Part shown: positions 61,099-64,000 of the stretch, one piece after another
How positions within the stretch are numbered: the stretch's first letter is position 1
Layout: each line of letters opens with the position of its first letter
NCBI GenBank assembly: GCA_963383645.1
Contig: OY726559.1
Location: forward strand, 109,452,235-109,516,234
Direction of reading: 5' to 3'
DNA length: 64,000 bases
Origin: Muscardinus avellanarius
Lineage: Eukaryota > Chordata > Mammalia > Rodentia > Gliridae
Program-made: the position numbers and the translations under genes
The notes under the pieces: model-generated
The model's input: the letters and a program-made list of their open reading frames with translations, nothing else
Told to the model about the DNA's origin: nothing
Databases searched by the model: none

Positions 61099-62120
61099 AG
61101 AATGTCCCTGAATTCAAGCCCCAGGACCACAAAAACAAAACAGAAAAACAATCTGGCTTTGCCTAAAGAGTGAGACCACAGAGCAGTAAGTTCCTAGGTC
61201 TCAGTGCCTTTTATGTGAAGTATGGTAATCTCAGTTTCGAGATTTAATATCTGTAGTGTCCCTCAGAGGGCCTGGTGGACAGGTGCTCAGCGGCCCTAGC
61301 ACTGTTATGGGCTCCAGGCTACCTAGAAAGAAACACCTGCTCAGGTCCCGTCAGCAGAAGAGAGCCCTTTATCATAGAGCTGTATGAGTTTGAACACAGT
61401 GCAAGCTGGGAAGCAGAGCTGGGGGCTTGAAGGGCCGTGGTCACAGAGCCCTCTCTCCTTTGCCACATTTTCCTCACTCAGGACGGGCTGCTCTTTCCCC
61501 TCAAACCAGCAGCGTGACTTGCCCCCGCTTGCACACCACTGTCCTGAGACAGCCAGGTTGTACCCAGAGAGTCTGACTAAAGAACAGAAGAGAATGGGAA
61601 GAACCGGAACAATCAGGTCAATTGAAGGGGGAGAGACTGGTGCAGGTATAGTGTGCTGGGCGTGGTGGCGCATACTAGTGATCCCAGTACTTGGGAGGCT
61701 GAGACAGGAGGATCCCAGCTTCACAGTCAGCCTCAGCAACTTAGACCCTGTTTCAAAATAATAAAGTAGGCCTGGGGGGGTAGCTCAGAGGTAGAATGCC
61801 CCTGGGTTCCATCCCCAGCACCATAAGAAAAAAAAAGTTTTCCTGCTTTTGCTTTGAACTAATGGGTGTTTATTTTTATTTATTTTTGTTTGTATATTTT
61901 TTATTTATACATTTTATTTATTTTTATTTTTCTGGTGGTACTGGGGTTCCTGGAAGCCCTTCTACCTCTGGGCTACACTCTCAGACCTATTTTTACATTT
62001 TTATTTGGAAACAGGGTCTCCTAAGCCAGCGCGCATGGCTGGCTTCGAACCTGCGCGATCCTCCTGTCTCTGCCTCCCAAGCGCGGGGATTACAAGCGTG
62101 CGCCACCACGCCCGGCTATG
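58905..62120. repeat. SINE-rich intergenic block
   Basis: Minus-strand SINEs: 58915-58978 (dID), 58980-59167, 59168-59324, 59600-59805 and 61933-62116. Plus-strand SINEs: 60127-60355, 60370-60567, 60700-60850 (partial), 60854-61052 and 61650-61835. (GAAA/GGAA)n fills 60568-60655, and (CA)n at 61053-61096 starts at a SINE 3' end. Positions 59325-59530 may be an old L1 fragment (ttggcatcatttattgaata). Positions 59806-60126 and 61130-61650 are non-repeat. Confidence 0.65.
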
Positions 62121-62134
62121 CATTTTATTTTTAA

Positions 62135-62500
62135 CACAATATTGGGAACCATCTTAGCCCACGTGATGAGGTCACCATTCGGACTGGCTTAACCATGTAC
62201 ATAGTATATGTTAAGTGGAAGTTGTCAGCAAGCGGACAAACTTCTTGGATAGGATGGACCCGAAAGGTAGACTTTGATGACCTACTGTTCCTGAAATGCT
62301 TACCTCCCTAAACTTAGCTTGTGATTTCACTCCCTAAACCTGGCCTGGGATGGCCTTTCCCGAAAATTTAATTGTGACCCTAAACTTAACTCATGACCTC
62401 CTTGATGTTTGCTTTGTTTCTCTATAAGAGAAAAGCACTGGCTGCAGAAGGCTAGGAGAATTCTCAGCTAACTCCTCCCAACAGCCCCACATATTATTAC
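62135..62500 (+). mobile_element. Possible solo LTR of an endogenous retrovirus
   Basis: The segment opens ttgggaaccatcttagccca and has a TATA-like tctctataagag at about 62420-62431. A compact repeated ctccctaaac motif and a GC-mixed 3' part follow. The layout resembles a short ERVK/IAP-type LTR. No coding region, primer-binding site or second LTR is seen. Family and ends are uncertain. Confidence 0.35.
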
Positions 62501-62536
62501 AAATATTGAATATAATTTTCCCAAAAATTATTGTAT

Positions 62537-62934
62537 CTTATTTGTGAGGCTGACAGGAGGATTGCAGTTCGAGGACAGCCTCAGCTACTTAGTGAGGCCC
62601 TTTGCAACTCAGTGAGACCCTGTTTTAAAATAAAGAATAAAAAGCTGGGCATGGTGGCGCACGCTTGTAATCCCAGCATTCGGGAGGCTGAGACCGGAGG
62701 ATCATGGGTTGCAGAAAGCCTCAGCTACTTAGTGAGGCTCTTTGCAACTCAGTGAGACCCTGTTTCAAAATAAAAAAAATAAAAAATGGGGCAGGGGGCG
62801 TAGCTTGGAGGTCAAATGCCCCTGGGTTCCATCCCCAAACCTGCAAAAATAAATAAAAAAAATAATAAAAAATAGGGCTGGGGGTGTAGCTTGGAGGTAG
62901 AATGCCCTGGGTTCTATCCCCAGTACTGCAAAAC

Positions 62935-62987
<53 letters not shown>

Positions 62988-64000
62988 GCAAGTCTGACTC
63001 CAAGTCCTTTTCCTGGGAGAAGACAATTTTTCAGTAGCTGCCTGGAGCAGCAAACTTCCATGCCAGTACTATGGCGCAAGCAGCATCCACTAGAGTCTGC
63101 TATACCACAAAAAATAAAAAATTAAGATGTATATTTTGGAAATCACTACATCTTGATGCATAAAGAGCTCGTGTGTGAGTGAGTGTGAGAGATACTGAAC
63201 TCAGAGGCACTCCACCTCTGAGCTACAGCATCAGCCCTCGTTTGGGTTTTATTTTGAAACGGGGTCTCGCTAAATTGAGGAGGGTCTTACGGGTTGCTGA
63301 GGCCGGCTAAGAACCTGCAGTCCTCCTGTCTCCCCCTCCCAAGGACTGCAAACGTGCCGCACCACGCCGTCTTTAAGAGCTTCTTTGTGTGGGGTGGGGG
63401 CTACTGGGGATTGAATCCGGAGCTTTTCTATCTGTGAGCTATACCCTAGCCCCATTTTTTTTTTTTTTTGAAACATGGTCTCACTAAACTGTTAGGCTAG
63501 CCTTGACCCTGTACTCCTCCTGCCTCAGCCTCCTAAGTTCTGGGATGACAAGTGTGTCCCACCACACAGAGGTAAGAGCTTCTTTTTATAGCTGCGAATG
63601 TATAATACACTGCTGGTGCACTAGACCTTAGGCATTCAGTTTCCTCTTTTTGAACATGTATGTCCTCCCCAACTTTGGCTGTTGTAACAGCAGCAATGAA
63701 TAACTGCTCACATTTGCCTTCACAGGTGGCGAGTATATCTGCAGCTTCAATCTACAGAAATCAAGTAGCAAAGTCGCAGGCCTGTCAGACTGTCCCCCAC
63801 AGTCTGCCCCTCTGGCTCCGGCCGCCTCGAAGGCTGGGGGTCAGCGAGAGCTCCAAGTCCTTTTCTTTCACCTTGTGCTGCCTCACAGGCATGCACAAAT
63901 GTGGTTTCTCACTATATTCTATAATTGGTATTGGGGATGCTCCCCAGGGTCATCGCACCTCCTAGCTACAACCCCAGCCCTAGTGTTTAGTCATTTATTA
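62537..64000. repeat. Right edge: SINEs, (AAT)n and unique DNA
   Basis: Plus-strand SINEs: 62545-62640 (B1 half) and 62643-62935 (B1 with two dID units), ending in (AAT)n 62936-62984. Minus-strand SINEs: 63180-63370, 63395-63570 and 63920 to the window edge. Positions 62985-63175 and 63580-63915 are non-repeat. The latter has a 101-codon open frame without recognisable domain. Confidence 0.65.

Overview
This is a mammalian nuclear genomic window carrying four protein-coding genes, all recognised by exon-by-exon translation. They are the 3' part of PCP4L1 (+), all coding exons of MPZ (-), all of SDHC (+) and all of CFAP126/Flattop (-). The order and orientations match the conserved mammalian block on human 1q23.3. 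Exon lengths and intron phases are as expected: MPZ 67/167/214/136/61/102 coding bases (248 aa) and SDHC 20/57/102/62/164/105 (169 aa). MPZ residues such as RFHKSSKDSSKRGRQ and the SINE content point to a rodent. The dominant SINE is a dimer of a 7SL-derived B1 monomer and a deleted tRNA-Ala-like ID monomer. This B1-dID type is known from squirrel-related, dormouse and some other non-murid rodents. The species cannot be fixed from this window.

Layout. Positions 1-3215 hold the last two coding exons and 3' UTR of PCP4L1. Positions 3216-9900 are SINE-packed intergenic DNA between two convergent genes. MPZ runs from its poly(A) signal near 9918 to its start codon at 18282, with a repeat-rich first intron. 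Positions 18313-22800 separate the divergent MPZ and SDHC promoters and contain a non-repeat GC-rich patch with SOX- and EGR-like motifs. SDHC runs from a CpG-rich promoter at about 22.8 kb to a poly(A) signal near 49.38 kb; its introns are mostly SINEs, with older L1 and MER2-like fragments. CFAP126 runs convergently from 55.17 kb down to 51.5 kb and has a textbook RFX X-box beside its start. Positions 55.2-64 kb hold no gene that I can recognise, only SINEs, microsatellites, a possible LTR and some non-repeat DNA. FCGR genes would be expected further right.

Function. The genes are neighbours by synteny, not an operon. PCP4L1 is a small IQ-motif protein. MPZ is the main adhesive protein of peripheral myelin. 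SDHC is a membrane anchor of respiratory complex II. CFAP126 is a ciliary protein. The conserved in-frame extension after the MPZ stop codon (L-MPZ, 63 codons) is the most notable protein-level feature. The most unusual non-coding feature is the SINE landscape: by eye, 120-150 units in several subfamilies, nested and chained copies, candidate trimeric B1-dID-dID elements, and many CA/TG microsatellites that begin exactly at SINE 3' ends. I found no evidence of a microbial-type system or CRISPR array. SINE boundaries are read by eye and are good to about 5-15 bases.
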